64,000 nt of DNA from Actinomycetospora straminea (lineage in GTDB: Bacteria; Actinomycetota; Actinomycetes; Mycobacteriales; Pseudonocardiaceae): NCBI RefSeq assembly GCF_028737255.1, contig NZ_JAQZAN010000009.1, positions 1-64,000 on the forward strand, written 5' to 3'. The notes under the pieces were generated by a model, which saw nothing but the letters and a program-made list of their open reading frames with translations, was not told the DNA's origin and ran no database searches. Positions within the stretch are counted from its first letter, which is position 1; each line of letters starts with the position of its first letter. The position numbers were made by a program, and so were the translations under genes. This document shows positions 47,190-56,696 of the stretch, one piece after another.

Positions 47190-49135
47190 GAGCGCAACAC
47201 CGCCGTCGCCTCCCGGTCCACCGCCAGCTCGTCGGGGCCCTCGTCGACGTCGCCGGAGATCACCACGCCGTAGTCGGCCCGGGCGCCCTCGAGGGTCACG
47301 AAGCCGTCGCGCACGTCGCGCAGGACGGCCTCCGGATCGCGGGTCCACGCCGGCCCCCAGCCCCCGGCCCCCGGGGTGCGCACGCGCAGGAGCGTGCCCG
47401 GGGCGGCGGCGATGTCGGCGTTCCCCGCGTGCCACCGTCCCTCGTGCGGCGCCGCGGCCGTCCCGGAGTCCGCGAAGTACCCGCCCAGCGGCCGCACGTC
47501 CTCGTCGGCCGCGCCCAGCCAGCGCTCGGCGGCGGGTCCCCCGTCCGGCTCCCCGATCCAGGCCCCGCCGGGGCGGCCCGGGCCTCCGCCGTCGGCGCCC
47601 CACGGCAGGATCCGCAGGTGCAGGAGCATCGGGTACACGTCGGCGTCCCCGACCAGCATCCGGTCGTAGACGACGCCCGCTCCGCCCCGGTGCGCGCCCG
47701 GCCCGGCGGTGTCGGCGACGAACTCCTTGCGTAGGACGACGATGGGATGGTCCTCCTCGATCGACTCGATCGACATGTCCATGAGGTTCTGCTGGCTCAT
47801 CGACACGAAGTTCTCGCCGTCGCCCTCCGGCGACCCCCCGAAGCCCCCGAGCGCCAGCATCGGCGCGACGAACAGCTTGCGCCCCGACCCCGCGCCGTCC
47901 TCCAGCACGACCGGGATCGACTGGGTCGCCGCGGCGAGGCGTTCGGCGACGCCGTCGCCGCCGTGGCGCCGTGGCCCGGCCGGCGGGGCCGCGGTGCTGC
48001 CCGTCATCAACAGCCCCATGTTGGACCCGTAGTGCCCGCCGAAGCCCGACTCGGGCGGGGCCCCGGAGATGATCGCCTTGGTGACGGCGTTGAACACCGC
48101 CTCGGCCGCGTCGAAGTACATGGTGGTCGCGGCCGGCGGCCGCGCGGTGATGAACGTGCCCTCGGGCGCGACCACGGTGATGCACCGGAACGCCCCGGCG
48201 TTGTTCGGGTTGTGCGGGTCGCAGAGGAACTTCAGCGCGGTGTAGACGCCGTTCGCGGCGTCGAACACCGAGCAGTTGACCGACGACGCCGCCTCCCGGG
48301 TCGTGCCCGAGAAGTCGACCTCGATCTCGTCGCCGCGCTTGCGGACGGTCGCGCGCACGACGTACGGCTCGTCGTGGAACGCGTCGGCGTCGATGCCGTC
48401 CTCGCCGACGAAGTCACCGTCGGGCAGCGCCCGGAGGCCCTCGCGCATCGAGCGGTCGGCGTAGTCGAGCGTGTAGGCCATGGCGTCGTGCACGGTGTCG
48501 ACGCCGTGGGTCTCGGCCAGCGCGAGCAGGCGCTCCTCGGCGAACGTGCAGGCGCTGTGCATGGCCTGCAGGTCGGCGATCATGTTGTCGGGCAGCCGGG
48601 AGTTGTCGAAGTACAGGTTGAAGCCCGGCGTCCACGGCCGGTCGTCCTTGTAGACGGGCACGCCGGCGATGACGACGCCCTCCTCGAACAGCGAGCGCTT
48701 GCGCGTCGAGTAGCCGCCCGCGGTGACCCCGCCCATGTCCATCAGGTGAGCCTTGACGGCCACGCCGCCGATCAGCCGGTCGCCGACGAAGACGGGCTTG
48801 TAGAACCCGTTGTCGTAGACGTGGTTGCCGCCCTTGAACGGGTTGTTGATCGCGAGCAGGTCCCCGGGGCGCAGGTTCTCGACGCCGTACTCCCAGAGCA
48901 GGTTGCGCACCATGAACGGCATCACGCCCGAGAAGTGCGCGAGGCTCTCGTTCATCGCCACGACGTCGTGCGCGAGGCCGCGCTCGAGGTCCTCGGGCCC
49001 GATCAGGGTGACGCAGAAGTCGAACGCGTCGCGGATGATCGGCGAGAAGCTCGACCGCAGGATGATCCGGCCCGCCTGGCGCACGGTCGCGAAGAAGGCG
49101 CTGCGGATGATCTCGAGGGCGACCTGGTCGCTCAT
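47186..49135 (-). CDS. Hydantoinase B/oxoprolinase family protein
   Basis: A 649-residue HyuB-type subunit (SDQVALEIIRSAFFATVRQAGRIILRSSFSPIIRD, GDLLAINNPFKGGNHVYD, DFSGTTREAASSVNCS, HRGGAGVVYDRM). With HyuA it makes an ATP-dependent amidohydrolase or carboxylase acting on hydantoins, 5-oxoproline or ketones. ATG 49135 overlaps the HyuA stop (ATGA). Substrate unknown. Confidence 0.9.
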   Translation of the reverse strand: MSDQVALEIIRSAFFATVRQAGRIILRSSFSPIIRDAFDFCVTLIGPEDLERGLAHDVVAMNESLAHFSGVMPFMVRNLLWEYGVENLRPGDLLAINNPFKGGNHVYDNGFYKPVFVGDRLIGGVAVKAHLMDMGGVTAGGYSTRKRSLFEEGVVIAGVPVYKDDRPWTPGFNLYFDNSRLPDNMIADLQAMHSACTFAEERLLALAETHGVDTVHDAMAYTLDYADRSMREGLRALPDGDFVGEDGIDADAFHDEPYVVRATVRKRGDEIEVDFSGTTREAASSVNCSVFDAANGVYTALKFLCDPHNPNNAGAFRCITVVAPEGTFITARPPAATTMYFDAAEAVFNAVTKAIISGAPPESGFGGHYGSNMGLLMTGSTAAPPAGPRRHGGDGVAERLAAATQSIPVVLEDGAGSGRKLFVAPMLALGGFGGSPEGDGENFVSMSQQNLMDMSIESIEEDHPIVVLRKEFVADTAGPGAHRGGAGVVYDRMLVGDADVYPMLLHLRILPWGADGGGPGRPGGAWIGEPDGGPAAERWLGAADEDVRPLGGYFADSGTAAAPHEGRWHAGNADIAAAPGTLLRVRTPGAGGWGPAWTRDPEAVLRDVRDGFVTLEGARADYGVVISGDVDEGPDELAVDREATAVLRS

Positions 49136-51168
49136 GCCCGCTCCCACTCGATGGTCAGGTGACCGGTCGCCTCCACCGTGAGCACGTCGCCCGCCTCCAG
49201 CACCGTCGTCGCCGTCGGCTGGACGACCAGCGCCGGGCCCTCGACCCGCGCGTCCACCGCCAGCCCGTCGCGCGCCACCACCGGGACGTCGCGCCACCGC
49301 CCGTCGAGGTGCACGCGCGCGTGGTCGGGCGCACCGCCCCCGGCGACCGGCGGTGGCGCCGGGGCGTCGGGCGTCCCGAGCGCGACGGTGGCGGTGACGC
49401 GGGCCATCGTCGCCTTCACGTCCGCGCGCGGGACGGCGTAGCCCCAGGTGCGGCGGTGGGTGGCGTCGAAGTTGGTGCGCAGCTCGTCGATCGCGGCGTC
49501 GTCGAGGGGCCGCTCGGGCACCGGGACGCCGTTGGTCTCCCAGGTCTGGCCCTGGTAGCGGCCGTCGAGCCAGCGGGTGTGGGTGACCGCCTCCCGGCCC
49601 AGCGTCCGTTCGGCCTCGTCGCGCAGGCGCGTGTAGGCCGCCTCCAGCTCGTCGGGCGCGAGCGCGCCCAGGGCCCGCACGACGGGTTCGCCGACGTCCA
49701 GGCGCAGGTCGGCGAGCGCCAGCCCGTAGGCGCTGAGCTCCCCGGGCTGCGGCGGGATGATCACCGACGCGCTGCCCAGCGCCCGGCCGATGCGCGCGCC
49801 GAACACCGGGCCCGCCGACCCGTAGACGTAGAGCCCGAACCGGCGCGGGTCGATGCCGTTGTAGACCGACACCTCGCGGGCCGCCTCGACCATCGCGGCG
49901 GTCGCGATGTCAAGGACGGCCCGGGCGGCGGCCTCGGTGGTCAGGCCCGTGGCCGTCGCGATCGGGGTGAACGCCGCGCGCGCCGCGGCGGTGTCGAAGG
50001 TCGAGGACCCGCCCATGAAGCGAGCCGGGTCGAGGATGCCCAGGACCGCCAGCGCATCGGTCACCGTGGGCTCGGTGCCGCCACGCCCGTAGCAGGCCGG
50101 GCCGGGGACCGCGCCCGCGCTGCGCGGCCCCACCCGCAGCGCCCCCCGCCGGTCCACCCAGGCGAGCGAGCCGCCGCCCGCGCCGATCGAGTGCACGGCC
50201 ATCGCCGGCAACGCGATGATCACGTCGTGCTCGATCTCGAGCTCGGTGGTGACGACCGGCTCCCCGCCGACCACGACCGCGCAGTCCGCGCTGGTCCCGC
50301 CGATGTCCAGGGTGATGAGGTCCGGCGCCCCGAGGCGCCGCCCGCCCCGCTGGGCACCGGTGACGCCACCCGTGGGCCCGGACTGCAGCGTGTACGCCGG
50401 GCGGTCGCGAGCGGTGCCTACCGGGAGCACCCCGCCGTTGGACTGCATCACCATGAGCGGCCCCCTGTAGCCGGCGTCGGCGAGGCGCCGCTCGGCCCGG
50501 TCGAGGTAGCGCTGCACCGGCGGCCCGACGTAGGTGTTGACCACCGCCGTCGAGAAGCGCGGGTACTCCTTGAAGCACGGGTGCACGCCGGTGGACGTCC
50601 AGATCGGCACGTCCGCCAGCTCGGCGGCGATCGAGGCCGCGCGCCGCTCGTGCTTGTCGTCCGCGTAGGCGTTGAGGAAGCAGACGAGGATCGCCTCGAC
50701 GCCGCGGCCGACGAGGAACCGGACCTCCCGGGCCAGCCCCTCCTCGTCGAGGGGGACGACCTCGCGCCCGGTGCGGTCGACCCGCCCGGCCACCGTGCGG
50801 CGCAGCCAGCGCGGGCAGAAAGGCTCGCGGGCGTCGCCGAACGCCCGCTGCCAGCGCGGGTTGAACTGGTCGCCGCTGGGCCGCTGCCCCCGGCCCATGG
50901 CGAGGACGTCGCGGAACCCCTCTGTGGTGATCACGCCGATCGTCGCGCCGGTGCGCGTGAGCACGGCGTTGAGCCCGACGGTGCACCCGTGCAGGACCAG
51001 CGAGATCTCCGCCATCGGGATGCCGAGCGCGTGGATCCCGGCGAGGAACCCCTCGGACTGGTCGTGGGGGGTGGTGGGCACCTTGCAGGTCGTCACGGCG
51101 CCGGTGTCCTCGTCGACCGCGACGCCGTCCGTGAACGTGCCGCCGATGTCGATCCCGACCCGGTACAC
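49132..51168 (-). CDS. Hydantoinase A/oxoprolinase family protein
   Basis: A 678-residue HyuA subunit with the actin-like ATPase phosphate loop GIDIGGTFTDGVAVDEDTG at the N-terminus (Hydant_A_N) and DIGGTSADCAVV in the central domain; GGGSLAWVDRRGALRVGPRSAGAVPGPACYG is typical. First gene of hyuA-hyuB-zinc ribbon, divergent from a PucR-type regulator 99 bases away. GTG 51168; Shine-Dalgarno GGGGG is distant. Confidence 0.9.
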   Translation of the reverse strand: MYRVGIDIGGTFTDGVAVDEDTGAVTTCKVPTTPHDQSEGFLAGIHALGIPMAEISLVLHGCTVGLNAVLTRTGATIGVITTEGFRDVLAMGRGQRPSGDQFNPRWQRAFGDAREPFCPRWLRRTVAGRVDRTGREVVPLDEEGLAREVRFLVGRGVEAILVCFLNAYADDKHERRAASIAAELADVPIWTSTGVHPCFKEYPRFSTAVVNTYVGPPVQRYLDRAERRLADAGYRGPLMVMQSNGGVLPVGTARDRPAYTLQSGPTGGVTGAQRGGRRLGAPDLITLDIGGTSADCAVVVGGEPVVTTELEIEHDVIIALPAMAVHSIGAGGGSLAWVDRRGALRVGPRSAGAVPGPACYGRGGTEPTVTDALAVLGILDPARFMGGSSTFDTAAARAAFTPIATATGLTTEAAARAVLDIATAAMVEAAREVSVYNGIDPRRFGLYVYGSAGPVFGARIGRALGSASVIIPPQPGELSAYGLALADLRLDVGEPVVRALGALAPDELEAAYTRLRDEAERTLGREAVTHTRWLDGRYQGQTWETNGVPVPERPLDDAAIDELRTNFDATHRRTWGYAVPRADVKATMARVTATVALGTPDAPAPPPVAGGGAPDHARVHLDGRWRDVPVVARDGLAVDARVEGPALVVQPTATTVLEAGDVLTVEATGHLTIEWERA

Positions 51169-51267
51169 CAGGGCGACCCCCTCGTCGACGCGTGACGTGG
51201 AGCACAGGGTCGTCCGGGGTCCGCGGCTACGCTATGGCTGCCCGACCAACGGGGACGGGGGTTCGTT

Positions 51268-52992
51268 GTGCTCGCGACGCACGCGCAGTGGATGACGGCG
51301 GCCGCGGACATCCTGCGGGCGCTCAACGCGGACGAGCCCCGCGAGGCCCTGCTGAGCCGCATCGCACGGCACACCTGCACCCTCGTGCGCACCGACTCGT
51401 GCTCGGTGATGCTGCTCGACGCCTCCGGCGAGCGACTCGTCCTGGAGGCCGGTCACGCGCTGACCGAGCGCTACCGCCGCGACCTCGAGGCGCAGGCACC
51501 GCTGCTGGTCCACCCCCGGCGGCGGGAGTCCGACCTGCCCGCCGCCCGCGCCGTCCGCGAGCGGCGCACGGTGCTGCTGCCCGACGTGGGCGCCACCGAG
51601 GCGACCTGGCCGTGGCGCGAGCTCGCCCTGGCCGAGGGCATCCGATCGGTGCTCGCCGTGCCGCTCGGCGGCGCCGACGGGCAGGCGGACGGGCAGGCGG
51701 ACGGGCAGCCGGACGGGCGGGCCGGTGAGCTGGCCGGCGTGCTCGTCGGCTACACGGGCCGCGTGCGGGAGTTCGCCCCGGACGAGCTCGCGGCCGCCGA
51801 GCTCATGGCCCAGTACGCCGGGACCGTGCTGACGACGGCCGCGCTGCGGGCCACCCAGGAGGCGACCATCCGGCGCCTGGAGCGGGCCGAGCAGCAGGAC
51901 CGCGACGTGATGCGCCTCCTGCTCGACGACGCCGGGCTCGACGGCGTCCTCGACGCCCTCGCCACCGCGGTCGACGCGTCGGTGGCCCTGGAGACCCCGG
52001 AGGGCTCCCCGCTCGGCCGGGCCGGGCCGGAGCTGGCCGGGGTGCCGCCGGTCGTGCGGAGCCGGGCGCTGCGGCGGGCGCTGGCCGCCGTGGACGACCA
52101 CCGGAGCACGGTGCGCGCGCCGCTGGGCGACGCGGTGTGTGCCTGGGTGGTGCCGATCGTCGTCGCCGGGGGGCTCGCCGCGCGCCTGTGGGTGGCGAGA
52201 GGCGACGGGTGGGCCGACCGGTCGGTGATCGAGCGCTTCTCGCTGCTCGTGGCGCTGGAGCTGCTCACGCACCGCCAGGCCGTCGAGGCCGAGCTGCGGC
52301 TCACCCGCGACCTCGCGGTGGAGCTGGTCACCGGCACCGGCGACGAGCGCAGCCTGCTCGCGCGCTCCGACGCCCTGCACCACGACCTGCGCCGCCCGCA
52401 CACCGTCGTCCTGGCCCCCGCCGGCGTCGCGCCCGCGACCCTGCTGGGTGGGTCACCGCTGGTCGGCGAGCACGAGGGCGCCCTCGTCGTCCTGGTCCCG
52501 GAGGGCGATCGGGCGGAGCTCGCGGCGGCCTTCGCCGGGAGCGACGGGCCCGTCGTGATCGGGCCGACGGTGACCGCCACGGACGGCTATCCCGCGGCCT
52601 GGCGGACGGTCCGCACCGCCCACGCGCTGGCCGTCGGGGCCGGGGCGGGCGGCGTGCTCGACCTCGACGACCTCGGGGTCGCGGCGCTCCTGCTCGAGAC
52701 CGGCACCCCCGACGGCCTGCGCCGGCTCGCCGACCACCGTCTCGGCGCGCTCGAGGAGCACGACCGCACCCGGGGCACCGATCTCGTCGCGACGCTGCGG
52801 GCCTGGCTGCGCGGCGGGTGCTCCACGGCGGACACCGCCCGTGCGCTGCACGTGCACCCCCACACGGTCAGCTACCGGCTGCGCCGCGTCGCGGAGCTCG
52901 CCCGCTGCGACCCCCGACGTCAGGACGGCCTGTTCGAGCTGCAGGTCGCGCTCATGGTGCGCGCGGTGCAGGCCTGCGCGACGCGGCCGTGA
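51268..52992 (+). CDS. GAF/PucR-family transcriptional regulator
   Basis: A 574-residue activator. Residues ~15-195 are a GAF domain (ILRALNADEPREALLSRIARHTCTLVRTDSCSVMLLD), the middle is a GGDEF-like/CdaR-type region, and residues ~505-565 hold the PucR HTH (LRAWLRGGCSTADTARALHVHPHTVSYRLRRVAEL). It probably senses the hydantoinase substrate and controls hyuA. GTG 51268 with GGGGG upstream and a TACGCT -10 at 51230. Its 3' end overlaps the LacI gene by 41 bases. Confidence 0.85.
   Translation: MLATHAQWMTAAADILRALNADEPREALLSRIARHTCTLVRTDSCSVMLLDASGERLVLEAGHALTERYRRDLEAQAPLLVHPRRRESDLPAARAVRERRTVLLPDVGATEATWPWRELALAEGIRSVLAVPLGGADGQADGQADGQPDGRAGELAGVLVGYTGRVREFAPDELAAAELMAQYAGTVLTTAALRATQEATIRRLERAEQQDRDVMRLLLDDAGLDGVLDALATAVDASVALETPEGSPLGRAGPELAGVPPVVRSRALRRALAAVDDHRSTVRAPLGDAVCAWVVPIVVAGGLAARLWVARGDGWADRSVIERFSLLVALELLTHRQAVEAELRLTRDLAVELVTGTGDERSLLARSDALHHDLRRPHTVVLAPAGVAPATLLGGSPLVGEHEGALVVLVPEGDRAELAAAFAGSDGPVVIGPTVTATDGYPAAWRTVRTAHALAVGAGAGGVLDLDDLGVAALLLETGTPDGLRRLADHRLGALEEHDRTRGTDLVATLRAWLRGGCSTADTARALHVHPHTVSYRLRRVAELARCDPRRQDGLFELQVALMVRAVQACATRP
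51676..51723 (+). repeat. 12-bp tandem repeat, four copies
   Basis: GACGGGCAGGCG twice, then two variants, encoding DGQADGQADGQPDGRA inside the GAF domain of the PucR-type regulator, in a surface loop by position. Confidence 0.85.
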
Positions 52993-54039
52993 CCGATCGG
53001 GGGCAGCCGCAGCTCGTCCCGATGCGCAGGGTGTGGGGCACCGTCTCGGTGAGCGCCCCGCCGCCCCGCCCCTCGATGCGCCGGATGAGCTGTTCCACCG
53101 CGGCCTGGGCGATGAGGCGCCGGGAGAGCGTGACGGTCGTGAGCTCGGCCAGCATCGAGGCGCCGGGGAAGACCCCGTCGATGCCGGTGACGGCGACGTC
53201 CTCGGGCACCCGCAGGTCGTGCTCGCGCAGCGTCCCGATGACCCCGGAGGCGATGGCGTCGGACCCGCAGGCGATGGCGCGGGGACGTCGTCGGCGTCGA
53301 CGAGGTGCTGCGCGACCCGCCGCCCGCCCTCGGCGTTGAGGAACGCGACGAACCGCCGGTGGGCGGGCAGCGGGACCCCGAGCTCGGCGGCGGTGGCGAC
53401 GAACGTGCGGGCCCGCTCCGCGGAGGACGACGAGCTCCGGGTCCCGGTGACGATCGCGAGGTCCGTGTACCCGTGGCCCAGCAGGTGGCCCAGGATGTCC
53501 ACCGAGAGCGCCTTCTCGTCCATGCCGACGAAGTCGGCCCGCAGGCCCGGGATGCGGCGGGTCACCTGCACGAACGGTGTCCCGGCGCGGCGGAGCAGGC
53601 GGATGGCGTCCCCGTCGTCGGTGTGCAGCGAGGTCAGGACCATCCCGTCCACCCGTCGGGCGATCATCGTCCGGACCACGGTGTCGAGCGTCGTGGAGCT
53701 CTCCTGGGTGTGGGCGACGAAGACCTCGTAGCCCTGGGCGCGGGCGACGTCGATCGTCCCCGCCGAGAACTCGGAGTAGAACGGGTTGCTGATGTCGGTG
53801 AGGACGAGCCCGAGCACGCGGGAGGGCTCGGGCTCGGCCGCCCGCTCGTAGCGGTCGAGGGGATGGCCGAGCTCGGCGGCGGTCGCGAGCACGCGGGCCC
53901 GCACCTCCGCCGAGACGCCGGGCTTCCCGTTGAGCGCGTAGGAGACGGTCGCGGCCGACACCCCGGTGCGGCGGGCGACCTCGGCGGCCGACACGCGCAA
54001 CGCGCGGACGCCCGCGCGGGGGCGTGTGTCGCCGGTCAC
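52952..54039 (-). pseudogene. LacI-family regulator with a frameshift
   Basis: GTG 54039 opens a LacI HTH (VSAAEVARRTGVSAATVSYALNGKPGVS) and a periplasmic-binding-protein-like domain (VLGLVLTDISNPFYSEFSAG). After HLVDADDVP the reading frame is lost at a CCCC run (53281-53284); the next frame continues RAIACGSDAIASG ... VPEDVAVTGIDGVFPGASML ... TLRIGTSCGCP to the stop at 52952. One missing base explains it; restored length would be 362 residues. It could be a real mutation or a sequencing error in the homopolymer. It follows the BKACE gene by 15 bases and probably bound the inverted motifs at 55055 and 55124. Confidence 0.85.
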
Positions 54040-54054
54040 GCCGACAGCCTGCCG

Positions 54055-54987
54055 TCAGAAGCCGACCGCGTCACGGCCCTTCAGCCCCAGGACGGACCGG
54101 GCCTCGTCCGGCGTGGCGGTCTCGAGCCCGAGCCCGCCGAGGATGTCCCGGACGCGCGTCACCTGCTCGGCGTTGCCCTCGGCGAGCCGCCCCGGGCCGA
54201 TCCAGAGCGAGTCCTCGAGCCCGACGCGGACGTGCGAGCCCGCCGCGGCACCGATGGCGGCCAGCGGCATCTGGTGGCGGCCCGCGCCGAGGACCGACCA
54301 CTCGTGGCCCTCGGCGAACAGGCGGTTCGCGGTCCGGCGCAGGTGCATGAGGTCCTCGGGGTGGGGCCCGATCCCGCCGAGCAGCCCCATCACGGTCTGG
54401 ACGAACAGCGGGCCCTGCGTCAGGCCCCGGTCGCGGAAGTGCGCGAGGTTGTAGAGGTGGGAGGTGTCGTAGCACTCGAACTCGAAGCGGGTGCCGCCCG
54501 CCCGCCCGATCTCCAGCACGGTCTCGATGTCGGCGAAGGTGTTCTTGAAGACGAGGTCCCGGCTCTTCTCCAGGTGCTCGCGCTCCCAGGCGTGCTCGAA
54601 GTCGGTGAACCGGCCGAGCATCGGGTAGAGGCCGAGGTTCATCGACCCCATGTTGAGCGAGGCCAGCTCGGGCGCGAACTCCCGGGCCGGGCGCATCCGC
54701 TCGGCCACCGTCATGTGGGGCGAGCCGCCGGTGGTCAGGTTGATGACCGCGTCGGTGTGGCGCTTGAGCTCCTCGAGGATCGGCACGAAGTGGGCCGGGT
54801 CCTGGGACGGACGGCCGTCGCGCGGGTCGCGGGCGTGCAGGTGGATGATCGCGGCGCCGGCCGCCGCGGCACCCAGGGCGGCCTCGGCGATCTCCCCCGG
54901 CGAGACGGGGAGGTACTTCGACATCGACGGCGTGTGGATGGCACCGGTCACGGCACAGGTGATGATCACTTTGCGCGCTGCGGGCAT
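54055..54987 (-). CDS. BKACE (beta-keto acid cleavage enzyme) family protein
   Basis: A 310-residue, full-length BKACE: RKVIITCAVTGAIHTPSMSKYLPVSP, zinc pair HLHARDP, NLTTGGSPHMTVAERM, SLNMGSMN, and RVGLEDSLWIGPG. It transfers the acyl part of a beta-keto acid to acetyl-CoA. Much closer to characterised members than the copy at 22669. ATG 54987 with GGAGG eight bases upstream; first gene before lacI and divergent from the CoxMSL operon, so it may process a product of that pathway. Confidence 0.9.
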   Translation of the reverse strand: MPAARKVIITCAVTGAIHTPSMSKYLPVSPGEIAEAALGAAAAGAAIIHLHARDPRDGRPSQDPAHFVPILEELKRHTDAVINLTTGGSPHMTVAERMRPAREFAPELASLNMGSMNLGLYPMLGRFTDFEHAWEREHLEKSRDLVFKNTFADIETVLEIGRAGGTRFEFECYDTSHLYNLAHFRDRGLTQGPLFVQTVMGLLGGIGPHPEDLMHLRRTANRLFAEGHEWSVLGAGRHQMPLAAIGAAAGSHVRVGLEDSLWIGPGRLAEGNAEQVTRVRDILGGLGLETATPDEARSVLGLKGRDAVGF

Positions 54988-55294
54988 GGCGACCGCCTCC
55001 GACGTCGAGACAGCGGGAGAGAGGGCGGCGTGAGCGTCGGGCCGCCGTCGGCCGTTAAGCAACGTTAAGCCCGGCCGTCGCAGCGGGCAGCGCCGTTCGG
55101 ACGCCGCGGGCCGAGCCGTCCAACTTAACGTTGCTTAAGCCGGGCAGGACCGGCCAGCATCGTCAGCGGTGTGACCTGGGGCACACCTCGCGGTCCGAGC
55201 TGCCGGCACCGACATCACACCACCCCGCCGGCCTCCCCCTCCCCGACCCGCCCGCCGGGGCGCCGGTCGCGCACACCAGCACCCGGAGGTGCTC
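54988..55294. promoter_or_regulatory. Divergent control region with two operator-like motifs
   Basis: This 307-bp gap contains no gene. TTAAGCAACGTTAAG lies at 55055-55069 and its exact complement at 55124-55138, 54 bases apart in inverted orientation, between the BKACE-lacI and coxM-S-L-cyclase transcripts. The motifs are AT-rich islands with AACGTT, typical of operator DNA. Which protein binds is inferred to be the adjacent LacI. Confidence 0.65.
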
Positions 55295-56194
55295 ATGAAG
55301 CCTGCGCCGTTCGAGTACGCGGCACCACGGGATCTCGACGAGGCCCTCGACGTCCTCGCCGAGCACGGCGACGACGCCCGGGTGCTGGCGGGCGGGCAGA
55401 GCCTCGTGCGGATGATGAACGCCCGCCAGGTCAGCCCGGCCGTCGTGGTCGACATCAACCGCGTGCGGGGGCTCGACGCGCTGGGCGTCACCAACGACAA
55501 CGGGTCGTCCACCCTGAGCCTCGGCGCCACGGTCCGCCAGCGCACGAGCGAGCTCTCGGGGGACGTCGCCGCCCACGCCCCCCTGCTGGCCGAGGCCGGC
55601 GCGCACGTGGCCCACGCGCCGGTGCGTGCCCGCGGCACGGTGGTCGGCAGCGTCGCGTTCGCCGACCCGTCCGCCGAGCTCCCGGCCGCCCTGCTCGCCC
55701 TGGACGGTCTTGTCAAGATCCGCAGCCGTGCCGCGGAGCGCACCGTCGCCGCCGACGACTTCTTCACCGGCCCGTTCCGCACCGCGCTGGCCGCCGACGA
55801 GATGGTGGTCGGGGTCGAGGTGCCCGTCACGGCCGGCCGCTCCGGCAGCGCCTTCGTCGAGCTCACCCGCCGCCAGGGCGACCTGCCGGTGTGCGGGGCC
55901 GCGGCGGTGGTCGGCCTGGGTGACGACGGCCGGGTCGCGCAGGCCCGGGTCGCGCTGTGCGGCGCCCACCAGCGGCCCGTGCGCGTCCCCGCCGTCGAGT
56001 CCGCGGTCGTGGGCGCCGACGAGCCGTCCCCGTTCACCGAGGCCGCGGCGCGTGCCGCCGACGGCCTGGACCCCGTCCCGAGCTGCCACGGCTCGGCCGA
56101 CTTCCGTCGCCACCTCGCCCGCGTGCTGACCGCCCGGGCCCTGAGCACCGCCTTCGCCCGCGCGACCTCGCCGAAGGAGACCACCCATGCCTGA
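55295..56194 (+). CDS. Molybdenum hydroxylase FAD subunit (CoxM-type)
   Basis: A 299-residue FAD_binding_5 subunit with AGGQSLVRMMNAR (~residues 34-46) and GTVVGSVAFADPSAELP, and a CO_deh_flav_C domain. ATG 55295 has GGAGG six bases upstream. First gene of a four-gene operon; the next gene overlaps by eight bases. Confidence 0.9.
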   Translation: MKPAPFEYAAPRDLDEALDVLAEHGDDARVLAGGQSLVRMMNARQVSPAVVVDINRVRGLDALGVTNDNGSSTLSLGATVRQRTSELSGDVAAHAPLLAEAGAHVAHAPVRARGTVVGSVAFADPSAELPAALLALDGLVKIRSRAAERTVAADDFFTGPFRTALAADEMVVGVEVPVTAGRSGSAFVELTRRQGDLPVCGAAAVVGLGDDGRVAQARVALCGAHQRPVRVPAVESAVVGADEPSPFTEAAARAADGLDPVPSCHGSADFRRHLARVLTARALSTAFARATSPKETTHA

Positions 56195-56696
56195 CAAGGT
56201 CCGCATCCGGATCACCGTCAACGGCACCCGCCACGACCTCCTCACCGAACCGCGCACCCTGCTCGCCGACCTGCTCCGGGGCGACCTGGCCCTGCCGGGG
56301 ACGCACCTGGGGTGCGAGCAGGGCGTCTGCGGCGCGTGCACGGTGCTCGTCGACGACGTCGCGACGCGGTCCTGCCTGGTCTTCGCCGCGCAGCTCGACG
56401 GCTCGTCGGTGCGCACCGTGGAGTCGCTGGCCGGGGCCGACGGCACGCTGCACCCGATCCAGCAGGCGTTCACGCAGGAGCACGGCCTGCAGTGCGGCTT
56501 CTGCACCCCCGGCATGCTGATGGGCGCCTGCGAGCTGCTCGAACGCGTCCCCGAGCCCGACCGCGAGGACGTGGAGGAGGCCCTCGGCGGCAACCTGTGC
56601 CGCTGCACCGGCTACCAGAACATCGTCCGGTCGGTGTGCGCGGCCGGCCGCCTGATGGCCGACGAGAAGACCGAGCAGAGCGGGGTCCGGGCATGA
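56187..56696 (+). CDS. Molybdenum hydroxylase [2Fe-2S] subunit (CoxS-type)
   Basis: A 169-residue subunit carrying two [2Fe-2S] clusters: CEQGVCGACTVLVDDVATRSC and QCGFCTPGM with CRCTGYQN. It shuttles electrons from the Mo centre to FAD. Unlike the paralogue at 45745 it has no CoxG extension. The stop overlaps the next start (ATGA). Confidence 0.93.
   Translation: MPDKVRIRITVNGTRHDLLTEPRTLLADLLRGDLALPGTHLGCEQGVCGACTVLVDDVATRSCLVFAAQLDGSSVRTVESLAGADGTLHPIQQAFTQEHGLQCGFCTPGMLMGACELLERVPEPDREDVEEALGGNLCRCTGYQNIVRSVCAAGRLMADEKTEQSGVRA

Noticed and set aside
55135..56184. Minus-strand frame spanning the CoxM gene
   Set aside because: Serine/arginine-rich complement of coxM; the plus-strand gene has both FAD motifs.
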